From Streptomyces populi (lineage in GTDB: Bacteria > Actinomycetota > Actinomycetes > Streptomycetales > Streptomycetaceae): DNA of 64,000 bases. A program made the translations under genes and the position numbers. Position 1 is the stretch's first letter. Each line of letters opens with the position of its first letter. The notes below the pieces were generated by a model, which saw only the letters and a program-made list of their open reading frames with translations, had not been told where the DNA came from and ran no database searches. Shown one piece after another: positions 8,201 to 16,546 of this stretch. The DNA is taken from positions 62,001 through 126,000 of the forward strand of contig NZ_KZ626844.1 in assembly GCF_002911015.1 (NCBI RefSeq). The letters are read 5' to 3'.

Positions 8201-9280
8201 ATGGCCGACACCCCGCTTGACCTCACCCTGGACGCAGCCGAGCTCACCGCGTGGCTGGTCGACTTCCGCTCCGAGAGCGGGGACGAGAAGCCGCTCGCGG
8301 ACGCCGTCGAGACCGCCCTGCGCGCCCTGCCGCACCTGACGGTCGACCGGCACGGCAACAACGTCGTGGCCCGTACGAACCTGGGCCGCGCCGAGCGGGT
8401 CGTCCTGGCCGGTCACATCGACACCGTGCCGATCGCCGGCAACGTGCCCTCCCGCCTCGACGAGAACGGCGTGCTGTGGGGCTGCGGCACCTGCGACATG
8501 AAGTCGGGCGTCGCCGTCCAGCTCCGTATCGCGGCCACCGTCCCCGAACCCAACAGGGACCTCACCTTCGTCTTCTACGACAACGAAGAGGTCGCCGCCC
8601 ATCTGAACGGTCTGAAGCACGTGGCCGAGGCCCACCCCGACTGGCTGCGGGGCGACTTCGCGGTCCTTCTGGAGCCCTCCGACGGACAGGTCGAGGGCGG
8701 CTGCCAGGGCACGCTGCGGGTGCTGCTGAGGACCAAGGGGGAGCGGGCCCACTCCGCCCGCAGCTGGATGGGCTCGAACGCCATCCACGCGGCCGCCCCG
8801 ATCCTCGCCGCGCTGGCCGCCTACGAGCCCCGCCACCCGGTGATCGACGGCCTGGAGTACCGCGAGGGCCTGAACGCGGTGAACATCTCGGGCGGCGTCG
8901 CCGGCAACGTCATCCCCGACGAGTGCGTCGTCACCGTCAACTTCCGCTACGCGCCCGACCGCACCGAGGAGGAGGCGATCGCGCACGTCCGCGAGGTCTT
9001 CGCCGACTGCGGGGTCGAGGAGTTCGTCGTCGACGACCACAGCGGTGCCGCCCTCCCCGGCCTGTCCCACCCGGCCGCCGCCGCGTTCATCGAGGCGGTG
9101 GGGGGCACCCCGCAGCCCAAGTACGGCTGGACGGACGTCTCCCGTTTCAGCGCGCTCGGCATCCCCGCGGTCAACTACGGCCCCGGCAACCCGCACCTGG
9201 CGCACAAGCGGGACGAGCGGGTGGAAACGGCCAAGATCCTCGCGGGCGAGGAGCGGCTGCGCGACTGGCTCACCGGCTGA
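8201..9280 (+). CDS. dapE: succinyl-diaminopimelate desuccinylase DapE
   Basis: Zinc-dependent M20 peptidase-family enzyme of 359 residues that removes succinate from N-succinyl-L,L-diaminopimelate, the step after DapC. Metal-site motifs are visible: VLAGHIDTVPIAGN (His ligand and Asp), GCGTCDMKSGVA (bridging Asp), FYDNEEVAAHLNG (catalytic Glu and metal ligand) and, near the C-terminus, YGPGNPHLAHKRDERV with the last His ligand. The actinobacterial form fits the length. No Shine-Dalgarno is seen; TAGGGT ends 7 bases before the ATG, so the message may be leaderless. Confidence 0.95.
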   Translation: MADTPLDLTLDAAELTAWLVDFRSESGDEKPLADAVETALRALPHLTVDRHGNNVVARTNLGRAERVVLAGHIDTVPIAGNVPSRLDENGVLWGCGTCDMKSGVAVQLRIAATVPEPNRDLTFVFYDNEEVAAHLNGLKHVAEAHPDWLRGDFAVLLEPSDGQVEGGCQGTLRVLLRTKGERAHSARSWMGSNAIHAAAPILAALAAYEPRHPVIDGLEYREGLNAVNISGGVAGNVIPDECVVTVNFRYAPDRTEEEAIAHVREVFADCGVEEFVVDDHSGAALPGLSHPAAAAFIEAVGGTPQPKYGWTDVSRFSALGIPAVNYGPGNPHLAHKRDERVETAKILAGEERLRDWLTG

Positions 9281-9428
9281 GGCGCGGCACGTACCCGTCG
9301 GCTGCTCACGGCGGACATGCTCACGTCCCCCCGCCGTAACCAGCGGAGATCTACGCTGGAGCGGAACGACCTTCCCTCGCACCGGTTTCGGCCGGGGCGG
9401 GGGAGATCCGTACGCGGAGGGAGTGGAC

Positions 9429-10187
9429 ATGGCTACTGGCGACCCGAGGGGAAAGAAGCGGCCACCGGACGAGCAGCGGCTGGGCCCGGTGCTGCGCAGG
9501 CGGGACCAGGTCCAGGCGAGCACCACGGACCAGCGGCTGCTGGACGCGGGCGGCCCCTCGGACTGGGTGCACACCGACCCCTGGCGTGTTCTGCGCATCC
9601 AGTCGGAGTTCATCGAGGGCTTCGGCACGCTGGCCGAACTCCCGGCCGCCATCAGCGTGTTCGGCTCGGCGCGCACCCCGGTCGACTCGCCCGAGTACGA
9701 GGCGGGCGTCGCCCTCGGCCGGGGCCTGGTCGACGCCGGGTTCGCGGTGATCACCGGTGGCGGACCGGGTGCCATGGAGGCGGCCAACAAGGGCGCGCTG
9801 GAGGCGAAGGGCATCTCCGTCGGCCTCGGCATCGAGCTCCCCTTCGAGCAGGGACTGAACCCGTACGTCGACATCGGCCTGAACTTCCGCTACTTCTTCG
9901 TGCGGAAGATGATGTTCGTCAAGTACGCGCAAGGGTTCGTGGTCCTGCCCGGCGGGCTCGGCACCCTCGACGAACTCTTCGAGGCGCTCACGCTGGTCCA
10001 GACCCAGAAGGTCACCCGCTTCCCCATCGTGCTGTTCGGCACGGAGTACTGGGGCGGCCTCGTGGACTGGCTCAGGAACACCCTCGTCGCCCAGGGCAAG
10101 GCGGCCGAGAAGGACCTGATGCTGTTCCACGTGACCGACGACGTGGACGAGGCGGTGGCCCTGATGTCGAAGGAGGCGGGCCGCTAG
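9429..10187 (+). CDS. LOG-family (TIGR00730) cytokinin-riboside-monophosphate phosphoribohydrolase-like protein
   Basis: Rossmann-fold protein of 252 residues of the Lonely Guy family, which hydrolyses nucleoside 5'-monophosphates to base and ribose phosphate. The family signature is complete: ITGGGPGAMEAANKGA, then VLPGGLGTLDELFEALTLVQ (the PGGxGTxxE motif). An N-terminal extension of about 70 residues precedes the core, as in other actinobacterial members. ATG 9429 has CGGAGGGAG upstream. The order dapE, LOG, FolP2 matches mycobacteria (from memory, Rv1202-Rv1205-Rv1207). The physiological substrate is not shown by the sequence. Confidence 0.9.
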   Translation: MATGDPRGKKRPPDEQRLGPVLRRRDQVQASTTDQRLLDAGGPSDWVHTDPWRVLRIQSEFIEGFGTLAELPAAISVFGSARTPVDSPEYEAGVALGRGLVDAGFAVITGGGPGAMEAANKGALEAKGISVGLGIELPFEQGLNPYVDIGLNFRYFFVRKMMFVKYAQGFVVLPGGLGTLDELFEALTLVQTQKVTRFPIVLFGTEYWGGLVDWLRNTLVAQGKAAEKDLMLFHVTDDVDEAVALMSKEAGR

Positions 10188-10232
10188 GCCTGCTCGGCCC
10201 CTCCCGTCCGCCCCGGGACGTCACGGGGCGCG

Positions 10233-10262
10233 CGGGAGGGACCGTGGAACCGGTCCCTCCCG
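10233..10262. terminator. bidirectional terminator between LOG gene and folP2
   Basis: Perfect 12-bp stem CGGGAGGGACCG (10233-10244) with CGGTCCCTCCCG (10251-10262) around a 6-base loop, centred between convergent genes. Confidence 0.7.
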
Positions 10263-10284
10263 TGCCCCTCGCGTGCTCCGTCCG

Positions 10285-11145
10285 CTACGCCAGCCCGCGC
10301 CGGGCCACCGCCGGTGGCCGGTGCCCGGCGATCGAGGCCACCATGTCCAGCACCTGACGGGTCTCCGCGACCTCGTGGACGCGGTACACCTGCGCCCCCA
10401 GCCACGCCGACACGGCGGTCGTCGCCAGCGTTCCGACGACCCGCTCCTTGACCGGCCGGTCGAGCGTCTCGCCCACGAAGTCCTTGTTGGAGAGGGAGAC
10501 GAGGACCGGCCACCCGGTGGAGACCATCTCCCCGAGCCGCCGGGTCGCCTCCAGACTGTGCCGGGTGTTCTTCCCGAAGTCGTGACCGGGATCGATGAGC
10601 ACCGACTCGCGGGGCACCCCGAGGGCGACCGCGCGCTCCGCGAGCCCGAGCGTGACCCGCAGGATGTCGGCCATCACGTCGTCGTAGGCGACGCGGTGCG
10701 GGCGCGTCCGCGGCTCGGACTCCCCGGCGTGCGTGCACACGAGCCCCACCCGGTACCGGGCGGCCACCTCGGCCAGCCGCGGATCGACCCCGCCCCAGGC
10801 GTCGTTGAGCAGGTCGGCACCGGCCTCGCAGACCGCCTCGCCGACCTCGTGCCGCCAGGTGTCGACGCTGATCACGACGTCGGGGAAGCGGCGGCGCACC
10901 TCGGCGACGAAGCCGACCGTCCGGCGCGCCTCCTCCTCGGCGGTGACCTCCTCGCCCGGCCCGGCCTTGACCCCGCCGATGTCGATGATGGCGGCGCCCT
11001 CGGCGACCGCCTGCTCCACGCGCGCGAGGGCGGGCTCGTCGCGGAAGGTGGCCCCCTGGTCGTAGAAGGAGTCCGGGGTCCGGTTCACGATCGCCATGAT
11101 CACCGGCTCGTGCGCGTCGAATTCACGCCTGCCCAGCCTGAGCAT
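10285..11145 (-). CDS. folP2: dihydropteroate synthase paralogue, FolP2 type
   Basis: A TIM-barrel protein of 286 residues of the dihydropteroate synthase family. The core is clear: NRTPDSFYD, DIGG, VISVDTWRHEVGEAV, DPGHDFGKN, YRVHEV. Several positions differ from active synthases: the DIGGESTRPG loop reads DIGGVKAGPGEE, the LMH strand reads VCTHAG, and the SRK(R/S)F loop reads SLSNKDFVGE, losing the arginine. Mycobacterial FolP2, which sits in the same gene neighbourhood, is reported to lack synthase activity. I therefore call this FolP2 rather than the folate-pathway enzyme. Its reaction is unknown; it may still bind a pterin or nucleotide. Confidence 0.85.
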   Translation of the reverse strand: MLRLGRREFDAHEPVIMAIVNRTPDSFYDQGATFRDEPALARVEQAVAEGAAIIDIGGVKAGPGEEVTAEEEARRTVGFVAEVRRRFPDVVISVDTWRHEVGEAVCEAGADLLNDAWGGVDPRLAEVAARYRVGLVCTHAGESEPRTRPHRVAYDDVMADILRVTLGLAERAVALGVPRESVLIDPGHDFGKNTRHSLEATRRLGEMVSTGWPVLVSLSNKDFVGETLDRPVKERVVGTLATTAVSAWLGAQVYRVHEVAETRQVLDMVASIAGHRPPAVARRGLA

Positions 11146-11318
11146 CCCCTGTGACCTCTCCCGGTACGTCGCATCGATAAGCCGCCTGCGACCTTAACTG
11201 TCAGACTCGCATGGCACGATCGGAGCCTGACACTTCCAGCGTCAGACTGCTTTCGTCAGCACCAGTACTTCCGCGCCGACGCGACCCGCGCCGGCACCAG
11301 AGCGTGGGGACCTCAGCG

Positions 11319-11669
11319 ATGTTCATGTTCTTGTTCCTGGTCGTCGCCCTCGCCGTCGTGGTCGCCGCGGTGACCCTGTCCGTGGTGGGCGGCGGCGAGA
11401 ACGCGCCCCTTGCCGACGCCGAGCCCGAGCGGCTGAGCGATCCGCTGCCGTACGACCGCCCGGTGCACAAGGGCGACGTGGACGCCCTGCGTTTCGCCGT
11501 CACCGTGCGCGGCTACCGCATGGCGGACGTCGACGACGCGCTCGGCCGGCTGGGCGCCGAGATCGGCGAGCGGGACGCCCGCATCGCCGACCTGGAGGCC
11601 GCGCTCGCGGGCGCCCGCGCGGCGAACGCCACCACCTCGCTGCACAAGCACCCCGAGGACGAGCGGTGA
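11319..11669 (+). CDS. small membrane protein with DivIVA-like coiled segment
   Basis: Protein of 116 residues. It begins with a single membrane span (MFMFLFLVVALAVVVAAVTL), then a DivIVA-domain-like stretch (VDALRFAVTVRGYRMADVDD) and a coiled-coil (residues ~75-105). This DivIVA-like motif usually marks proteins recruited to curved or polar membrane. Start: ATG 11319; a GTG at 11304 is in frame. The stop overlaps the GTG of the glycosylase gene (GTGA), so the two are coupled. Position next to tagA and folP2 matches mycobacterial Rv1209 (from memory). Confidence 0.85.
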   Translation: MFMFLFLVVALAVVVAAVTLSVVGGGENAPLADAEPERLSDPLPYDRPVHKGDVDALRFAVTVRGYRMADVDDALGRLGAEIGERDARIADLEAALAGARAANATTSLHKHPEDER

Positions 11670-12247
11670 GCGGGTCGCTGGCCGGACCCGACGGGGCGCT
11701 GCGCTGCCCCTGGGCGCTGTCCGCCGAGGACTACGTGGCATATCACGACGAGGAGTGGGGCCGGGCGGTCCACGGTGACGACGCCCTCTACGAGCGGCTG
11801 TGCCTGGAGGCCTTCCAGTCGGGGCTGTCCTGGATCACCATCCTGCGCCGCCGCCCCGGCTTCCGCGCGGCCTTCGCGGACTTCGAGATCGCCAAGGTCG
11901 CGCTGTTCACCGAGGCCGACGAGGAGCGCCTGCTCGCCGACCCGGGGATCATCCGCAACGGCGCCAAGATCCGGGCGACCGTCGCCAACGCGCGCGTGCT
12001 GGCCGGGTGGGCCCCGGGCGAGCTGGACGAGCTCATCTGGTCCTTCGCCCCCGACCACACCTCCCGGCCGGCCCCGGAGAAGCTCTCCGACGTACCGGCC
12101 GTCACCGACGAGTCGACCGCGCTGTCCAAGGCGCTCAAGAAGCGCGGCATCCGCTTCGTGGGCCCGACGACGGCGTACGCGCTGATGCAGGCGTGCGGTC
12201 TGGTGAACGACCACCTGGCGGACTGCGCGGCGCGCCACGCCGGGTGA
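11666..12247 (+). CDS. tag: DNA-3-methyladenine glycosylase I
   Basis: Base excision repair enzyme of 193 residues that releases 3-methyladenine from alkylated DNA. Family features are present: RCPWALSAEDYVAYHDEEWG at the N-terminus, the helix LYERLCLEAFQSGLSWITIL with the catalytic-site Glu, and the zinc site built from the N-terminal Cys, a mid His and the C-terminal CGLVNDHLADCAARH. Translation is coupled to the upstream DivIVA-like gene. The gene ends 126 bases before the convergent enoyl-CoA hydratase gene. Confidence 0.95.
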   Translation: MSGSLAGPDGALRCPWALSAEDYVAYHDEEWGRAVHGDDALYERLCLEAFQSGLSWITILRRRPGFRAAFADFEIAKVALFTEADEERLLADPGIIRNGAKIRATVANARVLAGWAPGELDELIWSFAPDHTSRPAPEKLSDVPAVTDESTALSKALKKRGIRFVGPTTAYALMQACGLVNDHLADCAARHAG

Positions 12248-12373
12248 CGGGGACGCCCCTCCGGGCGCGCGCGGGCCGCGGCCCGCGCCACGACGGGCAC
12301 GGGGACGCGGGACGAGGCCCCGGGGATGTCCGCCGCGGGCCTCGCGCGGTCGGCGGCGGACACCCCGGACGGG

Positions 12374-13177
12374 TCAGCGACCCAGGTACTCGGGCTTCTG
12401 CTTGCTCACGAACGCCTGGACCGCGATGGTGTGGTCCTCGGAGGCCCCGGCCCGCCCCTGGAGCTCGTCCTCCTTCTCCAGGGTCTCCTCCAGCGAGTGG
12501 GTGAGCCCGAAGGCGACGGACTCCTTCAGGGCGGCGTAGGCCAGCGTCGGCCCGGAGGCCAGCGCCCGCGCCACCTTCTCCGCCTCGGCCCGCAGTTCGG
12601 CGGCCGGAACCAGCCGGTTGGCGATGCCCAGCTCGTACGCCTCCTGGGCGCTGATGCTGCGCGGGAAGAGCAGCAGATCGGTGGCACGGCTCGGGCCGAT
12701 CACCCGGGGCAGCGTCCAGGAGATCCCGGAGTCGGCGGTCAGCGCGACACCGGCGAAGGACGTGTTGAAGGCGGCGGTGTCGGCGACGACGCGGTAGTCC
12801 GCCGCGAGCGCGAAACCGAATCCGGCCCCGGCCGCGACACCGTTGACCGCGGCGACCACGGGCTTCGCGGCGCCGGTCAGCGCCCGCACGATGGGGTTGT
12901 AGTGCTCGCGCACGGTCCTCATCGTCCCGCCCGAGCCCGACTCCCTGTCGGCGGCCAGCAGCCCGATGTGTTCCTTGAGGTCCTGGCCCACGCAGAAGGC
13001 CCGGTCCCCGGCGGCGGTCAGCAGGATCGCCCGTACGGCGTCGTCGGCGGCGGCAGCCTGCGCCGCGTCCCGGAGAGCGACCTTGGTCTCGATGTTCATC
13101 GCGTTCATCGCCTCGGGGCGGTTCAGCGTGATCGTCGCGAGTCCGTCGCTCACCTCGTAGAGCACGGTGTCGGCCAT
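12374..13177 (-). CDS. enoyl-CoA hydratase/isomerase family protein
   Basis: Crotonase-fold enzyme of 267 residues acting on acyl-CoA thioesters, probably in fatty acid or phenylacetate-type degradation. Visible motifs are the N-terminal strand ITLNRPEAMNAMNIETK, the oxyanion segment FCVGQDLKEH, and KPVVAAVNGVAAGAGFGFAL with the second oxyanion glycine. The usual glutamate pair is not clearly present: the later segment reads TADSGISWTLPRVIG, with Asp near one position. Hydratase versus isomerase activity cannot be decided. It is transcribed alone, opposite to the tag gene. Confidence 0.88.
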   Translation of the reverse strand: MADTVLYEVSDGLATITLNRPEAMNAMNIETKVALRDAAQAAAADDAVRAILLTAAGDRAFCVGQDLKEHIGLLAADRESGSGGTMRTVREHYNPIVRALTGAAKPVVAAVNGVAAGAGFGFALAADYRVVADTAAFNTSFAGVALTADSGISWTLPRVIGPSRATDLLLFPRSISAQEAYELGIANRLVPAAELRAEAEKVARALASGPTLAYAALKESVAFGLTHSLEETLEKEDELQGRAGASEDHTIAVQAFVSKQKPEYLGR

Positions 13178-13541
13178 GGTGGGTCCCTTCCGGGGGTCGC
13201 GGCTCGTCGTACCGGCCGGTACGTCCTGTGTCCGATGACAGCATGGCGGAGATCACCGGCGTCGGCGCGGGACATACATGTGACCTGCATCAAAGAATTC
13301 CGCGTCACGGAACTCCGTGCGGCGGCGCAGTATCGCAGGCACATCGCCGAATTGGGTGGTTTTGCTCAAGCGCGTTGCGTAAGCGATGCCGACTGATGTT
13401 GGTCATCGGGTCCTGAGATGCGGGATAATGGCCTGGAAGCAATGTGTTCGATGCCGGTGACGCGTGTCCTATGAGGGGACGTGCGTGCCCTCCGAGGGGG
13501 CCGTCGGCGACGATGAGCTGGTTTCAGGAAGGGGAACGAGC
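13178..13541. promoter_or_regulatory. 364-bp divergent promoter region
   Basis: This gap separates the divergent enoyl-CoA hydratase and DUF3117 genes. It is less G+C rich than its surroundings. On the plus strand a GATAAT at 13423-13428 is a good -10 element, with TTGGTC at 13398-13403 as a poorly spaced (19 bases) -35. A 110-base transcribed leader before the DUF3117 start would follow. No gene is apparent in the gap. Confidence 0.45.
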
Positions 13542-13709
13542 ATGGCGGCCATGAAGCCGCGGACGGGCGATGGCCCGCTCGAGGTGACCAAGGAGGGGCG
13601 GGGCATCGTCATGCGCGTTCCGCTCGAAGGCGGCGGTCGGCTCGTCGTCGAGCTGACCCCTGACGAGGCCGACGCGCTCGGCGACGCCCTCAAGAAGGTC
13701 GTCGGCTGA
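13542..13709 (+). CDS. DUF3117 small protein
   Basis: Protein of 55 residues, MAAMKPRTGDGPLEVTKEGR onward, a member of the DUF3117 family that is almost invariant in actinobacteria (Rv1211 in M. tuberculosis, from memory). It is predicted to be mostly beta strand plus one C-terminal helix (LTPDEADALGDALKKV). The function is unknown. The ATG is set by AGGAAGGGGAA 7 bases upstream; an in-frame upstream GTG at 13464 would add non-conserved residues. A strong terminator follows 26 bases after the stop, so it is probably a single-gene transcript. Confidence 0.92.
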   Translation: MAAMKPRTGDGPLEVTKEGRGIVMRVPLEGGGRLVVELTPDEADALGDALKKVVG

Positions 13710-13735
13710 CGCGGGACGCGACCCATACCTCTTTC

Positions 13736-13776
13736 GGCTTCCCCGGTACCGCACATGGTGCCGGGGAAGCCGCTTT
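13736..13776 (+). terminator. strong terminator after the DUF3117 gene
   Basis: A 15-bp stem (GGCTTCCCCGGTACC at 13736-13750 with GGTGCCGGGGAAGCC at 13757-13771, one wobble) and a 6-base loop, followed by GCTTTT: a textbook factor-independent terminator. Confidence 0.85.
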
Positions 13777-13842
13777 TCCGGCTCGCGGCACCGCCGTGCG
13801 GCTCCGGCTCGCGGGAGCGTCGTGCGCCTCCGGCCAGCGGAT

Positions 13843-14478
13843 TCAGCGCTTGACCGCGCACAGCAGGCCGTCGCCCACCGGCAGCAGCGACGGCACCAGC
13901 TCCTGGCTCTCGCGCACCGCGCGCAGCAGTTCGCGCAGCCGGGCCACCTCGACCGGCTGCGGTCCCGAGTCCACGGTGCGGCCGTCCGCGAAGACGCCCT
14001 CGAAGGCGACGAGCCCGCCCGGACGCAACAGGCGCAACGATTCAGCGAGGTAATCCAGACACTCCAGCCGGTCGCCGTCGCAGAACACGAGGTCGTACCC
14101 GGCGTCCGCGAGGCGGGGCAGGACCTCCAGGGCGCGGCCCGGTATGAAGCGCGCGCGGTTGCTGGCGAACCCGGCCGCGCGGAAGGCCTGGCGCGCGAAC
14201 TGCTGGCGCTCCGGCTCCGGGTCCACCGTGGTCAGTACCCCGTCCGGCCGCATGCCGTGCAGAAGGTGGATTCCGGAGACGCCGGTCCCGGTACCGATCT
14301 CGGCGACCGCCTTCGCGTCCACGGTGGCGGCGAGCAGGCGCAGCGCGGCGCCCGTGCCCGGCGTCACCGAGCGCAGGCCCACCTCGTGGGCCCGGTCCCG
14401 GGCCCAGCGCAGTGCCTCGTCCTCGGCGACAAAGGCGTCGGCGAACGCCGCCCAGCTCGTCTGCCGGTTGCCGGTAAT
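13843..14478 (-). CDS. O-methyltransferase (class I SAM-dependent)
   Basis: SAM-dependent methyltransferase, about 211 residues, of the O-methyltransferase/COMT-like family. The SAM site is AEIGTGTGVSGIHLLHGM, followed by TTVDPEPER and the acidic segment YDLVFCDGDRLECLDYLAES. Conserved sequence begins at ITGNRQTSW, yet there is no ATG, GTG or TTG nearby. The best ribosome site (AGGAG 6 bases before) points to an ATT codon at 14478. The next standard start is a GTG at 14604, adding 42 unconserved-looking residues. The acceptor is unknown. It is divergent from the ECF sigma gene, as Rv1220c is from sigE in M. tuberculosis (from memory). Confidence 0.85.
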   Translation of the reverse strand: MTGNRQTSWAAFADAFVAEDEALRWARDRAHEVGLRSVTPGTGAALRLLAATVDAKAVAEIGTGTGVSGIHLLHGMRPDGVLTTVDPEPERQQFARQAFRAAGFASNRARFIPGRALEVLPRLADAGYDLVFCDGDRLECLDYLAESLRLLRPGGLVAFEGVFADGRTVDSGPQPVEVARLRELLRAVRESQELVPSLLPVGDGLLCAVKR

Positions 14479-14698
14479 GACCCTCTCCTGTCCCCGTGGT
14501 TGCCTGGCGTGACTGTATCCGTTGACGCCGGGAACCTGCGGATGGGACCGGGCGTTTAGAGGGGTGGGAGAACCGAGCGGGGGGAAGCCGATGAGTCGGT
14601 ACACGGAGCGGGGACGCGGGCGGACGTCGGCGCGCCCATATGGGCCCGTATCAATTTCGCGTAAAACCGCTTATCCGGAGCTAACGGGCGAGGTGGCT

Positions 14699-15469
14699 AT
14701 GGTAGGGGCTCCACTGGACACCACCAGAGCCGACAGGGGAGGTGCGGCTGCGCCTGTGGATCGGGGAGGAGTGCTGCGGCGCCTGCTCAGATCGACGGGT
14801 GAGCCGAAATCCGTGACCGACAACGCTGACCAGCTCCCCGTTGCCGCCCCGGCGCAGACCGCGACGTTCGCCACCGACGCGGAGTCGCAGGCGTGGACCC
14901 CTCCCACCTGGGAGGAGATCGTCAGCACCCACAGCGGTCGCGTCTACCGTCTCGCGTACCGCCTCACGGGCAACCAGCACGACGCCGAGGACCTCACCCA
15001 GGAGGTCTTCGTCCGCGTCTTCCGCTCCCTGTCGACCTACACGCCCGGCACCTTCGAGGGCTGGCTGCACCGCATCACCACGAACCTCTTCCTCGACATG
15101 GTGCGGCGCAAGCAGCGCATCCGCTTCGACGCCCTCGGCGACGACGCGGCCGAGCGGCTGCCCAGCCGTGAGCCGTCCCCGCAGCAGGTCTTCAACGATG
15201 CGCACTTCGACGCCGACGTCCAGCAGGCGCTGGACACCCTCGCGCCCGAGTTCCGCGCCGCCGTCGTCCTCTGCGACATCGAGGGACTGTCCTACGAGGA
15301 GATCGCCGCGACCCTGGGCGTCAAGCTCGGCACGGTCCGCTCCCGGATCCACCGCGGCCGCTCCCAGCTGCGCAAGGCCCTAGCACACCGGTCTCCCGAG
15401 GCCCGCGCCGAACGTCGCTCGTTCGTGTCCCGCGTGCCCGTGCTGGGAGGAGGGGGCGCGACCGCGTGA
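14699..15469 (+). CDS. sigE: ECF RNA polymerase sigma factor, SigE-like
   Basis: Group 4 sigma factor of 256 residues. Region 2 spans about residues 95-160 ([20 protein letters not shown], the core-binding and -10 segment) and region 4 about 190-245 ([20 protein letters not shown] then [18 protein letters not shown]). An N-terminal extension of about 70 residues precedes region 2. ATG 14699 has GAGGTGG just upstream; open sequence continues to 14522. The stop overlaps the GTG of a zinc anti-sigma gene, followed by htrA and tatB. This is the SigE-RseA-HtrA envelope stress module known from mycobacteria. The S. coelicolor gene named sigE is a different factor, so the symbol here means mycobacterial SigE-like. 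Confidence 0.92.
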   Translation: MVGAPLDTTRADRGGAAAPVDRGGVLRRLLRSTGEPKSVTDNADQLPVAAPAQTATFATDAESQAWTPPTWEEIVSTHSGRVYRLAYRLTGNQHDAEDLTQEVFVRVFRSLSTYTPGTFEGWLHRITTNLFLDMVRRKQRIRFDALGDDAAERLPSREPSPQQVFNDAHFDADVQQALDTLAPEFRAAVVLCDIEGLSYEEIAATLGVKLGTVRSRIHRGRSQLRKALAHRSPEARAERRSFVSRVPVLGGGGATA

Positions 15470-16407
15470 GTGGAACCCGTCCCACCCCTGCCGAGCAGCA
15501 CCTGGGAGACCGGCTTTCCGCCCTGGTGGACGGAGAGCTCGGTCATGAGTCGCGCGACCGCGTCCTGGCCCACCTCGCCACCTGCGCGAAGTGCAAGGCC
15601 GAGGCCGACGCCCAGCGCCGACTGAAGAACGTCTTCGCGGAGATGGCCCCGCCGCCGCCCTCCGAAAGCTTCCTCGCCCGCCTCCAGGGGCTTCCCGGGG
15701 GAGGCGACTCCGAGGGCCCGCGACTGAACGGAGGCGGCTTCGGCGGCGGACTGTCCGGCGGTTCCACGGGCCCCGGACTGCCCGGCGTCTTCGGAGTGCG
15801 GGGCGAGACCTTCGGGTACGTGCCGGCCGGACCGCACGCCGACGTGCTGCCCTCCGCCTCGGGGCGCGGCTTCCGCATCCACGACGTCAGCCGCCACGAG
15901 GCCGAGCGGTCCGCCTCGCGCGGGCTGCGGTTCGCCTTCGTCGCCGCGGGAGCGGTGTCGCTCGCGGCCGTCGCCCTCGGCGGGGTGACCGCCGGTATGC
16001 CCGGAAGCCCGGACGCGCGCGGAGGAGCCGGCGCCGGGAGCAACGTGACCCCGTCCCGCTCCCAGGGCACGGGAGCCGCCTCGACCCCCGAGTCGCAGCG
16101 CCGCCGCTCCGTCGGACCGGTGCTCGCCCAGGGCGAGCGGTCGCTCGCCGCCGGGCCGGTGGCGCCGACCGGGGTGTCCGCCCCGCTGCTGCCCGGGGTC
16201 CCCGCCCCGGTGGGCCGCGGCCAGGACGCCGTGCGCACGCTGACGACACCGGCGGTCGCCGGTGCCACCGCGACGTCCCCGCTCATACGTCCGCTCACCG
16301 ACGTCCAGCCGCTCGCCCTGACCCCGACCGTGGGACCCTTCTCCGCCCCCGCCGTCACACCGTCCCCCTCCTCGTCCCCGTCCCCCACCTCTCGTAGCGT
16401 CCACTGA
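15466..16407 (+). CDS. rseA: zinc-containing anti-sigma factor, RseA-like, membrane-anchored
   Basis: Anti-sigma factor of 313 residues that should hold the overlapping sigma factor inactive. The N-terminal ZAS domain reads [14 protein letters not shown], then [13 protein letters not shown] with the diagnostic His-x3-Cys-x2-Cys zinc site. A membrane span follows near residues 146-172 ([20 protein letters not shown]), and then a long Pro/Ser/Thr-rich tail. It is translated from a GTG overlapping the sigma stop (GTGA). Release could be redox-driven (zinc thiols) or proteolytic; the neighbouring HtrA protease is a candidate in the latter case. The long tail is far longer than in mycobacterial RseA. 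Confidence 0.9.
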   Translation: MSGTRPTPAEQHLGDRLSALVDGELGHESRDRVLAHLATCAKCKAEADAQRRLKNVFAEMAPPPPSESFLARLQGLPGGGDSEGPRLNGGGFGGGLSGGSTGPGLPGVFGVRGETFGYVPAGPHADVLPSASGRGFRIHDVSRHEAERSASRGLRFAFVAAGAVSLAAVALGGVTAGMPGSPDARGGAGAGSNVTPSRSQGTGAASTPESQRRRSVGPVLAQGERSLAAGPVAPTGVSAPLLPGVPAPVGRGQDAVRTLTTPAVAGATATSPLIRPLTDVQPLALTPTVGPFSAPAVTPSPSSSPSPTSRSVH

Positions 16408-16546
16408 CACCGCCCTCTGCGCTGCGGCCCGCGAACCTGGTTGAATCCGGGGAGGGCCGCGTCCGCGGGAGGGTTCACGGGCGCGGAGTCGGCATGTCTG
16501 TGGTGGCCGGCGGCGCGCTGTGCCGTGGGCCAGGTGTGGGGAGAGC

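Noticed and set aside
16408..16546. An ECF-type promoter (GAACC...GTTG) before htrA
   Set aside because: The spacing and -10 do not fit a SigE-type consensus well enough to call.
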